Position numbers and translations under genes: made by a program | DNA from: WHTK01 sp963711035 | GTDB lineage: Bacteria > Chloroflexota > Dehalococcoidia > DSTF01 > WHTK01 | Direction: 5' to 3' | Assembly (NCBI GenBank): GCA_963711035.1 | Contig: CAVQCN010000002.1 | Coordinates: 296,848-360,847, forward strand | Length of the DNA stretch: 64,000 nt | In this document: piece by piece, positions 27,179 to 36,436 of the stretch | Numbering within the stretch: position 1 is the first letter of the stretch | Layout of the letters: each line of letters opens with the position of its first letter | Notes under the pieces: generated by a model | Told to the model about the DNA's origin: nothing | The model's input: only the letters and a program-made list of their open reading frames with translations | The model's database searches: none

Positions 27179-28045
27179 ATGCAGTCGAGCAGTGTTCGTT
27201 ACGACCCGCAGGCGCGTTTCATCGTCAGCGCGCGCGACATCGTCTACCGCCGCGACGGTACGCGGGAGTGGCTGGCTCGTATCTACGAGCCGCAGGGCCC
27301 CGGCCCCTTCCCGGTGCTGCTCGAAGTGCACGGCGGCGCCTGGCAGAACGGCGACCGCCTGCAGAACCAGGCGATCGACGAAACGCTGGCCGCGAGCGGC
27401 CTGCTCGTTGTCGCCATCGACTTCCACCTCTCCACCGAGGCGCCGTACCCCGCCTCCGTGCGCGACGTGAACTTCGCCGTCCGCTGGCTCAAGGCGCACG
27501 CGGCCGAGTACAACGGCGACCCGGCCACCGTCGGCGGCAGCGGCTTCTCCAGCGGCGGCCACCTGATCATGCTCAGCTCTATGCGCCCGCACGACCCGCG
27601 CTACACCGGAATCGAGCTGCCCGAGGCGCCCGACGTCGATGCCTCGCTGCCGTACGTGATCATGGGCTGGCCCGTCATCGACCCGCTCTCGCGCTATCAA
27701 TTCGCCCAGCGTACGGAAAAGGCGAACCTCGTTGCCGCCGGCCTCACCTACTTCGGTGACGAAGCGGGCATGAGCGAGGCGAACCCGCAGCAGATCCTCG
27801 AGCGCGGCGAGAGCGTGCAGACGCCGCCCGCGTTGCTCGTCCAGGGCTCTGCGGACGCGTCGCTGACGCCGGGCATGGCGGAGCGCTTCGTCGAGGCGTA
27901 CTGCGCCGCCGGTGGCATCATTGAGCTGGGCAAGTACCCTGGCGCGCCGCACGGCTTCGTCCGGGAGGAAGGCGCGAACCGGGAGGCAGCGCTGGAGCAG
28001 ATCCGCTTCTTCATCGCGAGGCAGCTGTCGCACATCGGCGCCTGA
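27179..28045 (+). CDS. Alpha/beta hydrolase, BD-FAE/carboxylesterase type
   Basis: I start at ATG 27179 (MQSSSVRYDPQARFIVSARD), since the upstream extension is GC-biased sequence. The 288-residue protein has the oxyanion HGGAWQNGDR, the nucleophile elbow GGSGFSSGGHLIML, an acid near LLVQGSADASLTP and the histidine in YPGAPHGFVREE. This is the HSL/BD-FAE group of esterases; there is no signal peptide, so it acts in the cytoplasm on small esters. It stands 140 bases before the oxygenase pair and could process related substrates, but the intervening promoter and operator region suggests separate transcription. Confidence 0.86.
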   Translation: MQSSSVRYDPQARFIVSARDIVYRRDGTREWLARIYEPQGPGPFPVLLEVHGGAWQNGDRLQNQAIDETLAASGLLVVAIDFHLSTEAPYPASVRDVNFAVRWLKAHAAEYNGDPATVGGSGFSSGGHLIMLSSMRPHDPRYTGIELPEAPDVDASLPYVIMGWPVIDPLSRYQFAQRTEKANLVAAGLTYFGDEAGMSEANPQQILERGESVQTPPALLVQGSADASLTPGMAERFVEAYCAAGGIIELGKYPGAPHGFVREEGANREAALEQIRFFIARQLSHIGA

Positions 28046-28100
28046 CGGTCCGGAGATACTGACCTCACTGCAGTGGTCTGGCGTCGAGATTTTCTCCAAC

Positions 28101-28173
28101 ATCACAACTGTTATCTCTCTTGTAGGGCCGCTCTGCGCGGTGTATGCTTTTGAGAAACATTACAGTTGTTATG
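28101..28173 (+). promoter_or_regulatory. Promoter flanked by two ACAGTTGT/ACAACTGT sites, upstream of the oxygenase pair
   Basis: A promoter TTGTAG (28120) with TATGCT (28143) at 17-base spacing is framed by ATCACAACTGTTAT (28101-28114) and CATTACAGTTGTTATG (28158-28173). The first site reversed reads ATAACAGTTGTGAT, and the second is itself an imperfect palindrome ending just before the Shine-Dalgarno. The same core lies before the flavin reductase at 61926-61943. This layout is typical of a repressor that blocks or loops over a promoter. Confidence 0.55.
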
Positions 28174-28188
28174 TCGGAGGGGATAAGA

Positions 28189-29733
28189 ATGCGCAGAGGT
28201 GCCGATTATCGGGAGAGCATCCGCGACGGCCGCAAGGTCTGGATCCTGGGCGAAGGGGAAGTGGATGACGTAACCACTCATCCCGCCACGCGGGACATGG
28301 TCAACGAGTACGTCACCTGGTACGACCGCCACTTCGATCCGGAGTGGCAGGATGCCGTCCTCACGCCGCCCGACGCCAAAGGCGAACGCCGTCCCGTCGC
28401 GCTGATCATCCCGAAGAGCGGCGAGGACCTGCAGCGCATGGGTACCTGCTTCGACGAGACCCTGTTCGCGAGCGCCGGCAACGTCACGCACACGCCCGCT
28501 TACGGCAACCTCATCTCGCTCGGTATCCTGGACCAGGTTCAGCAGATCAACTTCTCGCAGAGCCAGATCGACAACGCGATGGCCTATCGCCAGAACATCG
28601 AGGACACGGGCCGCTTCCTCACCTTCTCCTCAGGCGGCGCCACTATCGGTTACCGCTTCCGCCCCGACCCGGAGGACCGCTACTCCATCAAGGTCGTACG
28701 GGAGAACGACGCCGGCCTCTGGGTGACCGGCAAGATCGGTATGCACACCAGCCCGGCCTTTGCCGAGGATGTCTACGTCGGTGGCATGGGCGGCGCCAGC
28801 TACAACGGCAAGCGCCTCTCCTTCATCACGCCGCTCAACGCTCCCGGCGTCACCACCATCTGCCGCAAGATATCGCCGCGCCACTCGAACGTCTTCAACG
28901 CGCCGATCAGCAGCCGCTTCGACGAGCTGGACGGACAGCTCTGGCTGGACGAAGTCTTCGTGCCCTTCGAGCGCGTCTTCCTCATGGAAATCCCCGACCA
29001 GCCCGACAACACCAACTTCTACCGCCGCGAGAGCATCGCCTCCTGGCTGTTCTGGCATCAGACGTACGACTGGCTTGCCAAGGCCGAGTTCATCCTCGGC
29101 ACGGCGCTGGCCTGCGCCGAGGTCATGGGCCTGCGGGAAGCGCCGCCGACCCAGGAGTACCTGGTCGACATCATGTCCGAGGTGCAGATGGTGCGCAGCT
29201 GTCAGCGTGCCGCCGAGCTCGATCCGGAGTGGAATGTGGCGGGGTACGCGGTACCGAACCAGGTGCACGTCGCTGCCGGCGCCCTCGCCATGCAGCGCGG
29301 CCGTCAGCGCATGGCCGAGATCCTGCGTATCCTGCCCGGCTCGTCGATGGTCATGGCGCCGTCGGACACCGACCTGGCCTCGCCGAAGATGAAGGAGGGC
29401 CTGGAGGAGTCGTTCGGTGGCGGCGGTTACACGGCGCTGCAGCGCTCGGCTCTGCTCGCGATGGCGTGGGACCTGATCGCTTCCGGTCTGGACGCCCGCG
29501 AGTCTGCCTTCGAGCTGCACGCCAACGGCGGCATCCCGGGCGCCCGCCAGCGCCTGCGCCGCAACTTCGGCGACTACAACAAGCTGGCGAATGGCGTGCT
29601 CAAGAAGCTCACCGTCGACATGCCGGAGATCGACATCGACGGCTTCCGGCGCACGAGCTATGCCAGCCGTCGCCGTGACGTGAGGCCGGAAGCTTCGAAG
29701 CCGGAGACAGCCACCGCCGAAGCCAAGTCCTAG
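28189..29733 (+). CDS. HpaB-type flavin-dependent monooxygenase/4-hydroxyphenylacetate 3-hydroxylase family, copy 1
   Basis: I start at ATG 28189, seven bases after GGAGGGG, giving 514 residues. The family is shown by RRGADYRESIRDGRKVWILG, HPATRDMVNEYVTWYDRHFD, SAGNVTHTPAYGNLISLGIL, the central VTGKIGMHTSPAFAEDVYVG with DELDGQLWLDEVFVPFERVF, and a long helical C-terminus (REAPPTQEYLVDIMSEVQMV). Such proteins take FADH2 or FMNH2 from a separate reductase and hydroxylate aromatic or related substrates with O2; a minority are dehydratases. No Cys/His cluster of 4-hydroxybutyryl-CoA dehydratase was identified. The next gene is a paralogue in the same operon, and the reductase is probably the gene at 61985. 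Confidence 0.88.
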   Translation: MRRGADYRESIRDGRKVWILGEGEVDDVTTHPATRDMVNEYVTWYDRHFDPEWQDAVLTPPDAKGERRPVALIIPKSGEDLQRMGTCFDETLFASAGNVTHTPAYGNLISLGILDQVQQINFSQSQIDNAMAYRQNIEDTGRFLTFSSGGATIGYRFRPDPEDRYSIKVVRENDAGLWVTGKIGMHTSPAFAEDVYVGGMGGASYNGKRLSFITPLNAPGVTTICRKISPRHSNVFNAPISSRFDELDGQLWLDEVFVPFERVFLMEIPDQPDNTNFYRRESIASWLFWHQTYDWLAKAEFILGTALACAEVMGLREAPPTQEYLVDIMSEVQMVRSCQRAAELDPEWNVAGYAVPNQVHVAAGALAMQRGRQRMAEILRILPGSSMVMAPSDTDLASPKMKEGLEESFGGGGYTALQRSALLAMAWDLIASGLDARESAFELHANGGIPGARQRLRRNFGDYNKLANGVLKKLTVDMPEIDIDGFRRTSYASRRRDVRPEASKPETATAEAKS

Positions 29734-29775
29734 TTCCTTCTATCGCACGCCGCCTTAGTGACCGAGGAGGTCTTC

Positions 29776-31326
29776 ATGCGCACCGGCGCAGACTACCGCG
29801 AGAGTGTTCGCGATGGTCGCAAGGTTTGGGTTCTGGGTGAGGGTGAAGTCGATGACATAACGACGCATCCTGCAACACGCGCCATGGTCGACGAGTATGT
29901 CACCTGGTACGACCGTCATTTCGACCCGGAGTGGCAGGACATCGTCCTCATGCCGCCCGGTCCGGACGGCACGCGCCTGCCCGTGTCGTTCGTTCTGCCG
30001 ACGCGGGCGGATGAGCTGGTCCGTATGGGCAGGTGCTTCAACGAGACCCTGTTCCAGAGCGCCGGCAACGTCACGCACACACCGGCCTACGGCAACCTCA
30101 TCGCCCTGGGCATTCTCGACCAGACGCAGGCGGTCAGGTACTCCGATGAGCAGATCAATAACGCGCTCAAGAATCGCCAGAACATCGCTGACACGGGCCG
30201 TTTCCTCACCTACTCGTCCGGCGGCCCCACGATCGGCTACCGATTCCGTTCCGAGCCTGACGAGCGAAAAGCGCTAAAGCTGGTGCGGGAGACCGACGCA
30301 GGTGTCGTGGTCACGGGCAAGGTCGGCATGCACACGAGCCCCGCGTTCGCAGAGGATATCTATATCGGCGGCGCCTCGGGCCTCAACTATGGCGACAATC
30401 GCATGACCTTCATCGTGCGCGCTAATGACCCTGGCGTGACGATCGTCTGCCGCAAGATCGCGGCGCGTCACCCCAATCCGTTCGTGGCGCCGATCAGCAG
30501 CCGCTACGACGAGCTGGACGCTCAGCTGTGGCTGGACGAGGTGTTCGTGCCCTGGGAGCGCGTGTTCCTGCTCGATATCCCGCCCGAGCCCGGCGCCGAC
30601 TCGGCCAACGTGCCGTTCCGCCGACGCGAGAGCGGCATCGGCGCCTGGCTGTACTGGCACCAGAGCTACTGCTGGCTGGCGAAGCTCGAGTTTGCCCTCG
30701 GCACCGCGCTGGCCTGCGCCGAGGTCATGGGCCTCCGGGAAGCGCCGCCGACGCAGGAATACCTGGTCGACATCATGTCCGACGTGCAGATAGCCCGCAG
30801 CTGTCAGCGCGCCGCCGAGTTCGACCCGGACCGGAACGATGCCGGTTACGCCATCCCCGGTCAGGTTCACGTCGCCGCGGGCGGTATCGCCATGCAGCGC
30901 TCTCGCCAACGGATCGCCGAGATCCTGCGCATCCTGCCCGGCTCTTCGATGGTCGTTGCGCCGACCGACGAGGACCTTGCCGCGCCGAAGATGCGAGAGG
31001 GTCTTGATGAGTCGTTCGGGGGCGGCGGCTACACGGCACTGCAGCGTTCGGCCCTGCTGTCGATGGCCTGGGACCTGATCTCGTCCGGCCTCGACGGGCG
31101 AGAATCGGCGTTCGAGTTGCACGCGAATGGAGGCACCCCGGGGTCTCGCCTGCGTCTGAGGCGCAACTTCGAGGACTACAACAAGCTCGCCAACGGCGTG
31201 CTGAGGAAGCTCACCGTCGAGATGCCTGAGATCGACATCGATAACTTCCGAGTGCAGCGGGGAGGCCTCCGTCGACAGGTCGCACCTGCTGCACCGCCAT
31301 CGCCGGCGCCCAGCGCGCAGGCATAG
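29776..31326 (+). CDS. HpaB-type flavin-dependent monooxygenase family, copy 2
   Basis: GAGGAGG and five bases precede ATG 29776; the frame upstream to 29758 is not needed. The 516-residue protein is colinear with copy 1 and shares long blocks (RTGADYRESVRDGRKVWVLG, SAGNVTHTPAYGNLIALGIL, LREAPPTQEYLVDIMSDVQI, SFGGGGYTALQRSALLSMAW). Differences are spread through the protein, including an insertion in the loop near residues 275-285 (PPEPGADSANVPFRRRESG). The spacing of 42 bases from copy 1 suggests one transcript. The tandem pair may form a hetero-oligomer or act on different substrates. Confidence 0.88.
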   Translation: MRTGADYRESVRDGRKVWVLGEGEVDDITTHPATRAMVDEYVTWYDRHFDPEWQDIVLMPPGPDGTRLPVSFVLPTRADELVRMGRCFNETLFQSAGNVTHTPAYGNLIALGILDQTQAVRYSDEQINNALKNRQNIADTGRFLTYSSGGPTIGYRFRSEPDERKALKLVRETDAGVVVTGKVGMHTSPAFAEDIYIGGASGLNYGDNRMTFIVRANDPGVTIVCRKIAARHPNPFVAPISSRYDELDAQLWLDEVFVPWERVFLLDIPPEPGADSANVPFRRRESGIGAWLYWHQSYCWLAKLEFALGTALACAEVMGLREAPPTQEYLVDIMSDVQIARSCQRAAEFDPDRNDAGYAIPGQVHVAAGGIAMQRSRQRIAEILRILPGSSMVVAPTDEDLAAPKMREGLDESFGGGGYTALQRSALLSMAWDLISSGLDGRESAFELHANGGTPGSRLRLRRNFEDYNKLANGVLRKLTVEMPEIDIDNFRVQRGGLRRQVAPAAPPSPAPSAQA

Positions 31327-31388
31327 CCCTCCTCGCCTGCAAGGACGCAATCGGCCGCCAGTGCTGGAGTACACTGGCGGCCGATAGC

Positions 31389-33962
31389 GTGTTGCGCCGC
31401 AGAAGCAGGTCCGACCCCTCGAGCAGCTCCCAGGACGCGCTGCCGGCGTACTGGTCACTCCCCCTGCCCGAGCTTTTCGGCGCACTGCAGACGTCAGGTG
31501 CCGGCCTCGACTCGGAGACGGCGCGGGAGCGGCTGCAGCAGGTCCGCGGCCTGGCGCCGCGTCACCGCCGCACCGAGCTCGTGCTCTTGTTCCGCCAGTT
31601 CGCCACACCGATCACCCTGATCCTCGCCTTCGCGACCGTCGTCTCTGCCTTCCTCGGCGAAACCGTCGATGCGACTATCATCCTCGGCATCATCGTCCTC
31701 AGCGGCCTCCTCAGCTTCCTGCAGGAGAACTCCGCCTCGCGCGCGATGGCCGACCTGCTCAAGGCCGTCGAGGTGACGGTGCAGGCGCGCCGCGACGGCG
31801 CCGTCGCTGACGTCCGCTCCCAGGACGTTGTCCCCGGCGACGTCGTCCTGCTCGGCACCGGCGACCTCGTCCCCGGCGACTGCCGCCTGGTCGAGGCGAA
31901 TGAGGTGCTGGTCGACGAAGCGCCCCTCACCGGCGAGAGCTACCCGACTGAGAAGCAGCCCGGCGAGGTCGCCGCGACCGCGCCTGTGAACGCCCGCGAC
32001 AACTGCCTGTTCATGGGCACTCACCTCGTGCGTGGCACGGCCGAGGCGCTCGTCATTGCGGTGGGCCGTTCGACGGAGTTCGGCCGCACGGCGGAGCGGT
32101 TGGAGCGCCAGGTGCCGCCGACCTCCTTCGAGCGCGGCATCTCCGCCTTCGGCGTGCTGTTAATGCGAGTCATGCTGGTCATGGTCGTCCTGCTGCTCGC
32201 GATCAACATGGCCCTCGGCAGGCCGCTGGTCGATTCCGTCCTCTTCTCGCTCGCCCTCGCCGTTGGTCTGACGCCGCAGCTGCTGCCGGCCATCGTGAGC
32301 ATCAGTCTCTCCCTCGGCGCGCGAGAGATGGCCCGGGCGCGCGTCATCGTCAAGCGCCTCAGCGCCATCGAAGACTTCGGCGCCATGGATGTGCTGTGCT
32401 CCGACAAGACGGGCACCCTGACGGTCGGCTCCGTGCAGCTACAGACCGCGCTCGACGTGGACGGCAACGCGAGCGCCCGCGTCCTGCGCCTGGCCGTGCT
32501 CAACGCCTTCCACCACACCGGCTACGCCAACCCGATCGACGACGCTATCGTGGATGGGCGCCGGGACCGGACCCAGGGCACGCGCCGTTTGGCCGAGCTG
32601 TCCTACGACTTCATGCGCAAGCGCCTCAGCGTCCTCGTCGACATGGACGGCGGGCCGCTGTTGATCAGCAAGGGCGCCGTCGATAGCATCCTGCCCGTTT
32701 GCACGTCAGTCGAACGCGGCGAGGCCGTGGCGCCCCTTGAGGGGGAGCGGGCCCAGGTGCGTGCCCGGTTCGAGCAGCTCAGCCAGCAGGGCTATCGGGT
32801 GCTCGCCGTCGCCGTCAAACCCATGCCGGCCACGCAGAGCCTCGACGTTTCGGATGAGTCGGGCATGACGCTGGCGGGCCTCCTCACCTTTGAGGACCCG
32901 CCGAAGCCGGACGTGGACCACACGATCCGTGATCTCGCCGGCCTCGGCATCTCGCTGCGCATGATCACGGGCGACAACCGGCTCGTCGCGGCGCATGTTG
33001 CCTCGACCGTCGGCCTCGACGCGCAGCGCCTGCTCACCGGCGAGCAGGTCGAGGCGCTCTCGGACGAGCAGTTGCAGCAGCAGTGCGCCGACGCCGAGGT
33101 CTTCGCCGAGGTCAATCCGGTCGACAAGGAGCGCATCGTGCGCGCCTTCCGTCACCGCGGCCACACGGTGGGGTTTCTTGGCGACGGCATCAACGACGCG
33201 CCCGCGCTGCACGCCGCCGACGTCGGCATCTCCGTCGATACGGCAGCGGACGTGGCGAAAGACTCCGCCAGCATCGTCCTGCTGGCCAAGGACCTCGAGG
33301 TGCTGATGCAGGGCGTGCGGCTGGGCCGCCAGACGTTCGCCAACACGCTGAAGTACGTCTTCGTCACCACCAGCGCCAACTTCGGCAACATGGCGAGCAT
33401 GGCGGGCGCCGCCCTCATCCTGCCCTATCTGCCGCTGCTGCCGTTCCAGATCCTGCTGCTCAACTTCGTCACTGACTTGCCCGCGACGACGATCTCCTCC
33501 GACGCCGTCGACCCAGAGCAGGTCGAGAAGCCCGAAGCGTGGAACCTGCACTCGATCCGCGACTTCATGGTCGTCTTCGGCCTGATTAGCAGCGCCTTCG
33601 ACTTCCTCACCTTCGCCATTCTGCGCCTCGGCTTCGACGCCTCCGCCGAGCTGTTCCGCAGCGGCTGGTTCCTCGAGTCGCTCTCCACGGAGCTGGCGGT
33701 CATGCTCATCCTGCGCACGCGTCGCGCTTTCTTCCGCAGCCGTCCCGGCGCGCTGCTCACGGTAACGTCCGCCGCCACGTTGCTCGTCAGCCTTGCGATC
33801 GTCCTCACACCCGCCGGCCACGAGCTGGGCTTCGTGGGACCGTCGCTGCCGGTGCTCGCTACGCTGGTGGCGGTGCTCGCCGGTTACGTCCTGGCGACGG
33901 AGATGGGCAAGCGCTGGTACTACGGGAGGAGCAGGGAACCGGGAGCTGGGGACAGGCGGTAG
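31389..33962 (+). CDS. mgtA: MgtA/MgtB-type P-type ATPase (Mg2+ import)
   Basis: The 857-residue protein begins at a GTG. The order is N-terminal actuator and membrane helices (ILGIIVLSGLLSFLQENSAS, then LTGESYPTEKQPGE), the phosphorylation site VLCSDKTGTLTVGS near residue 337, a nucleotide domain, the hinge GFLGDGINDAPALHAADVGI near 597, and the C-terminal helices with YVFVTTSANFGNMASMAGAA and LLPFQILLLNFVTDLPATTI, characteristic of type IIIB Mg2+ transporters. It uses ATP to bring Mg2+ into the cytoplasm. No Mg2+-sensing leader is visible; only 63 bases separate it from the previous gene, so it may be cotranscribed with the oxygenases or use its own weak promoter. Confidence 0.9.
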   Translation: MLRRRSRSDPSSSSQDALPAYWSLPLPELFGALQTSGAGLDSETARERLQQVRGLAPRHRRTELVLLFRQFATPITLILAFATVVSAFLGETVDATIILGIIVLSGLLSFLQENSASRAMADLLKAVEVTVQARRDGAVADVRSQDVVPGDVVLLGTGDLVPGDCRLVEANEVLVDEAPLTGESYPTEKQPGEVAATAPVNARDNCLFMGTHLVRGTAEALVIAVGRSTEFGRTAERLERQVPPTSFERGISAFGVLLMRVMLVMVVLLLAINMALGRPLVDSVLFSLALAVGLTPQLLPAIVSISLSLGAREMARARVIVKRLSAIEDFGAMDVLCSDKTGTLTVGSVQLQTALDVDGNASARVLRLAVLNAFHHTGYANPIDDAIVDGRRDRTQGTRRLAELSYDFMRKRLSVLVDMDGGPLLISKGAVDSILPVCTSVERGEAVAPLEGERAQVRARFEQLSQQGYRVLAVAVKPMPATQSLDVSDESGMTLAGLLTFEDPPKPDVDHTIRDLAGLGISLRMITGDNRLVAAHVASTVGLDAQRLLTGEQVEALSDEQLQQQCADAEVFAEVNPVDKERIVRAFRHRGHTVGFLGDGINDAPALHAADVGISVDTAADVAKDSASIVLLAKDLEVLMQGVRLGRQTFANTLKYVFVTTSANFGNMASMAGAALILPYLPLLPFQILLLNFVTDLPATTISSDAVDPEQVEKPEAWNLHSIRDFMVVFGLISSAFDFLTFAILRLGFDASAELFRSGWFLESLSTELAVMLILRTRRAFFRSRPGALLTVTSAATLLVSLAIVLTPAGHELGFVGPSLPVLATLVAVLAGYVLATEMGKRWYYGRSREPGAGDRR

Positions 33963-33983
33963 AAGCCACCTGGTCATTCTGAG

Positions 33984-34371
33984 CCGCCCTCCCTCCTGTC
34001 ATTCTGAGCCGACAGGCGAAGAATCTCCCCTCGGCACCGGCTCCCGAGGGCAGGGTGCAGAGACGTGTCGCACGCCGTTCGCAAACGACGGCCCGCCCTC
34101 TCGCCCGCGCCGGCAATGCTTCGATTCGCGGCGGCTGGCTCCGCCGGGAGATGCTTCACTGCGTTCAGCATGACACCGAGCGGGGACACCCCCCGGTCAT
34201 TTTGAGTCGCGGCGAAGAATCTCCCCTCGGCACCGGCTCCCGAGGGCAGGGTGCAGAGACGTGTCGCACGCCATTCGCAAACGACGGCCCGCGCTCTCGC
34301 CCGCGTCGGCAATGCTTCGATTCGCGGCGGCTGGCTCGGCCGGGAGATGCTTCACTGCGTTCAGCATGACA
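33984..34371. repeat. Two tandem MITE-like units, second subfamily
   Basis: Two copies begin GTCATTCTGAGCCGACAGGC (about 33996) and GTCATTTTGAGTCGCGGCGA (about 34196) and end CTTCACTGCGTTCAGCATGA. The interior (CAGGGTGCAGAGACGTGTCG, ATGCTTCGATTCGCGGCGGC) aligns with the 14.2-kb units but with many differences, while the two copies here are almost identical. They follow directly after the Mg2+ ATPase gene. Confidence 0.85.
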
Positions 34372-34375
34372 AAGT

Positions 34376-34651
34376 TCCCGGTTTCCTCTGCATGGTTGTT
34401 AACCAAACGTCACGTTCTTGCGTTATGGATCGCGTAGGGAGACGTAAGGGGTTTCCCTTATTGGCTGCTGCCATCGGCTGCCGTACAACGATGAGGCGAT
34501 TTCGAAACGCCGCTCGTTGGGTCGGCAACCCAGGGGTGGCAGAAATCAGGTTTCGGACTTCGAGTCGAAAGGACGAGTTGAAAACGGGCCGCAGGGCGGC
34601 GGTTGCAAGCTTGGGTATGTCGAGGGATCGATGGCTCAAGCGCACAGACCG
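34376..34651. other. Intergenic stretch without a supported gene
   Basis: No frame here has a ribosome site, a domain or codon bias. The sequence is less GC-rich than its surroundings (for example GCATGGTTGTTAACCAAACG) and contains short self-complementary pieces such as CGGACTTCGAGTCG. It may be remnant DNA between the repeat array and the surface-gene promoter. Confidence 0.5.
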
Positions 34652-34680
34652 TTGACACCTTGGGCGCACGTCAATAGACT
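34652..34680 (+). promoter_or_regulatory. Strong sigma70-like promoter for the third surface gene
   Basis: TTGACA (34652-34657) and TAGACT (34675-34680) are 17 bases apart, the best consensus match I saw in the window. Transcription would begin near 34687, about 150 bases before ATG 34835. Confidence 0.62.
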
Positions 34681-34717
34681 CGTCATGGCGATTTCGGTTT
34701 CGTGCCGGAACAGACAA

Positions 34718-34810
34718 TTATTTAGGTGGACCAGAGCCCTTGGTCTGGCGGGGGCCTCCTTTCGATGAGAAAGGAAGCACCTTGGGCTACAGCTAGATGC
34801 TGTCTAGCAA
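34718..34810 (+). promoter_or_regulatory. Structured 5' leader with three hairpins
   Basis: Within the leader, CCAGA/TCTGG (34732-34750), CCTTTC/GAAAGG (34757-34774) and GCTAGA/TCTAGC (34792-34808) can each form a stem, and ACCGGGGGTTG follows before the start codon. I do not recognise a known riboswitch class. It may be a thermosensor, a protein-binding leader or an unknown aptamer. Confidence 0.38.
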
Positions 34811-34834
34811 GACCAGTACCGGGGGTTGTAGTCC

Positions 34835-36402
34835 ATGCATCTCAAACCCAAGTTTCTCCTGGCGATCCTTGTCGTTGCGTTCGGCGTCTTGCTTGGCACC
34901 GGCGCAATTGAGGCGGACCCAATAGGCGCGCCCCAAATCACCGCACCCAATTGCACCGTAACTACTCCTTTGCCTTGTGCCGTCATTGGCCAAACCGTGA
35001 CCGTAACAGCGGCCTGGGGTCCTGACAGTGACCAGACGACGACGCCTCCGACCGATTATGGGGATGCCGTGCTAGCCGCGAGTGCTAACATCGGGTCTTT
35101 CGCCGCATGTCCAAGTTCTTCTTGCGTATCGCAATCGCCAATCAATCCCCTTGACGTGGGCGTAGACCTGCCAACAGTCGATCCTCCCGAGTCGGGCCCA
35201 CCGAGGCTGACGATCCACCAGGACACCGACGATATCGACGAGGACACGCTGATTCAGGCGCAGTTCACCTGTACGTCTCAGGGCACCACGACGTTTACTC
35301 TCACTCACAATTTGGTTCACGTCGAGATCCTTCGACGACGCTCAGCTTGCGTCGCTACTTCGGCGACGGGTCGTCTTCATCTCACACTCGACGACACACG
35401 TTGGATTGTGGCGGATCGACCGAATCCACGCTGTTCTCGTCGACGAAAATGGCCAGCCGATTGACGGCTCTGACCTCTATTCTACTTCACCTCGAAGCAG
35501 GGCTCGGGTACGTTCGAGGCCGGTCACAACGACACGGCCAAGCTGACGTTAAAGCCCGGGAGATCCCGAAAATGCTATCATTTCGGCGTCAACCACCTAC
35601 AACAACAAGGATTACACCAGCACGCAGACACCTCGGTCATCAGAACTACTGCGCGCAACAGATCGCCGCCATCCAGGTAACGGCGAACCCCACCGTCATC
35701 CAGTGTGGCGGTAGCTCTCTGATCACCGCGACCGCCCGCGACAAGGCCGGCCAGGTCATCGATGGCGTTGACTTCGCGTTCGCCCTTGCCGATGGCTCTC
35801 AAGGTCTCCTCTTGCCTCCGCCTACTGCGGAAGAAACGCAAAACTCGGCCGTCTTGACCTTCGGCCCGGGTCAGAATACGAGCGGCTCGGCGAGAGTCAT
35901 TGCTCATGTTGGCGTCGCCGGCGGCACCAACGAGGAAGAGGGGACCGGCTATGTCAACGTGCAGCAAGACTGCCAGGGCGTCTCGTCGGACGGCAGTACG
36001 GCGCCGGGCGGCATTAGCCTGACCAGCTCGGAGCAGAACCTGGTCTGCGGCCAGACTGCCTTCATTGGCGCTCGCGTCGTGGACTCGAAGGGTCTGACAC
36101 CGACCAGCGCTGGTGTCAACTTCCTCGCGACGGCCGGCGACATTCCGGCCAGCGCCACCACCGCCGATGGCGAAGGCGTGCTGAACGTGGTCTACACGGC
36201 TCCGCTCATCCAGATGGACAGCGACGTGCGCATCACGGCCGCGGCAGGCGACGCCTTCGGCGCGCTCACCCTGCACGTTACCTGCAACCCGAGTGGCTTG
36301 CAGGGCACCGCTGGCGGCGCTACCGGCTGCCTCACCACCAACGGCACCGTCTGCATCACGCCACCCAACACGGGTGATGGCGGCTTGAAGGACGGGCAAT
36401 AA
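34835..36402 (+). pseudogene. Ig-like surface protein with TPPNTGD end; frameshifted in the middle
   Basis: ATG 34835 opens MHLKPKFLLAILVVAFGVLL with a signal peptide ending near GAIEADP. The frame is open to about 35330 (PQITAPNCTVTTPLPCAVIG). Between 35330 and 35640 family-like pieces appear in different frames (AVLVDENGQPIDGS, GTFEAGHNDTAKLTL, NAIISASTTYNNKDYTSTQT). A long open part then gives two Ig-like repeats (IQVTANPTVIQCGGSSLITA with ARDKAGQVIDGVDFAFALAD; LTSSEQNLVCGQTAFIGARV with VDSKGLTPTSAGVNFLATAG). The end is CITPPNTGDGGLKDGQ and stop, which has the sorting-type motif but no membrane span after it. It is homologous to the gene at 17345-18801. Confidence 0.62.
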
Positions 36403-36436
36403 CCGGCGCTCCGTAGCGGAGAACCAAGGAACACCG

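Noticed and set aside
32706..33977. Long minus-strand frame opposite the Mg2+ ATPase
   Set aside because: Shadow of the P-type ATPase gene, with no domain or ribosome site; similar antisense frames at 53690-55174, 55520-56977 and 58820-60073 were rejected for the same reason.
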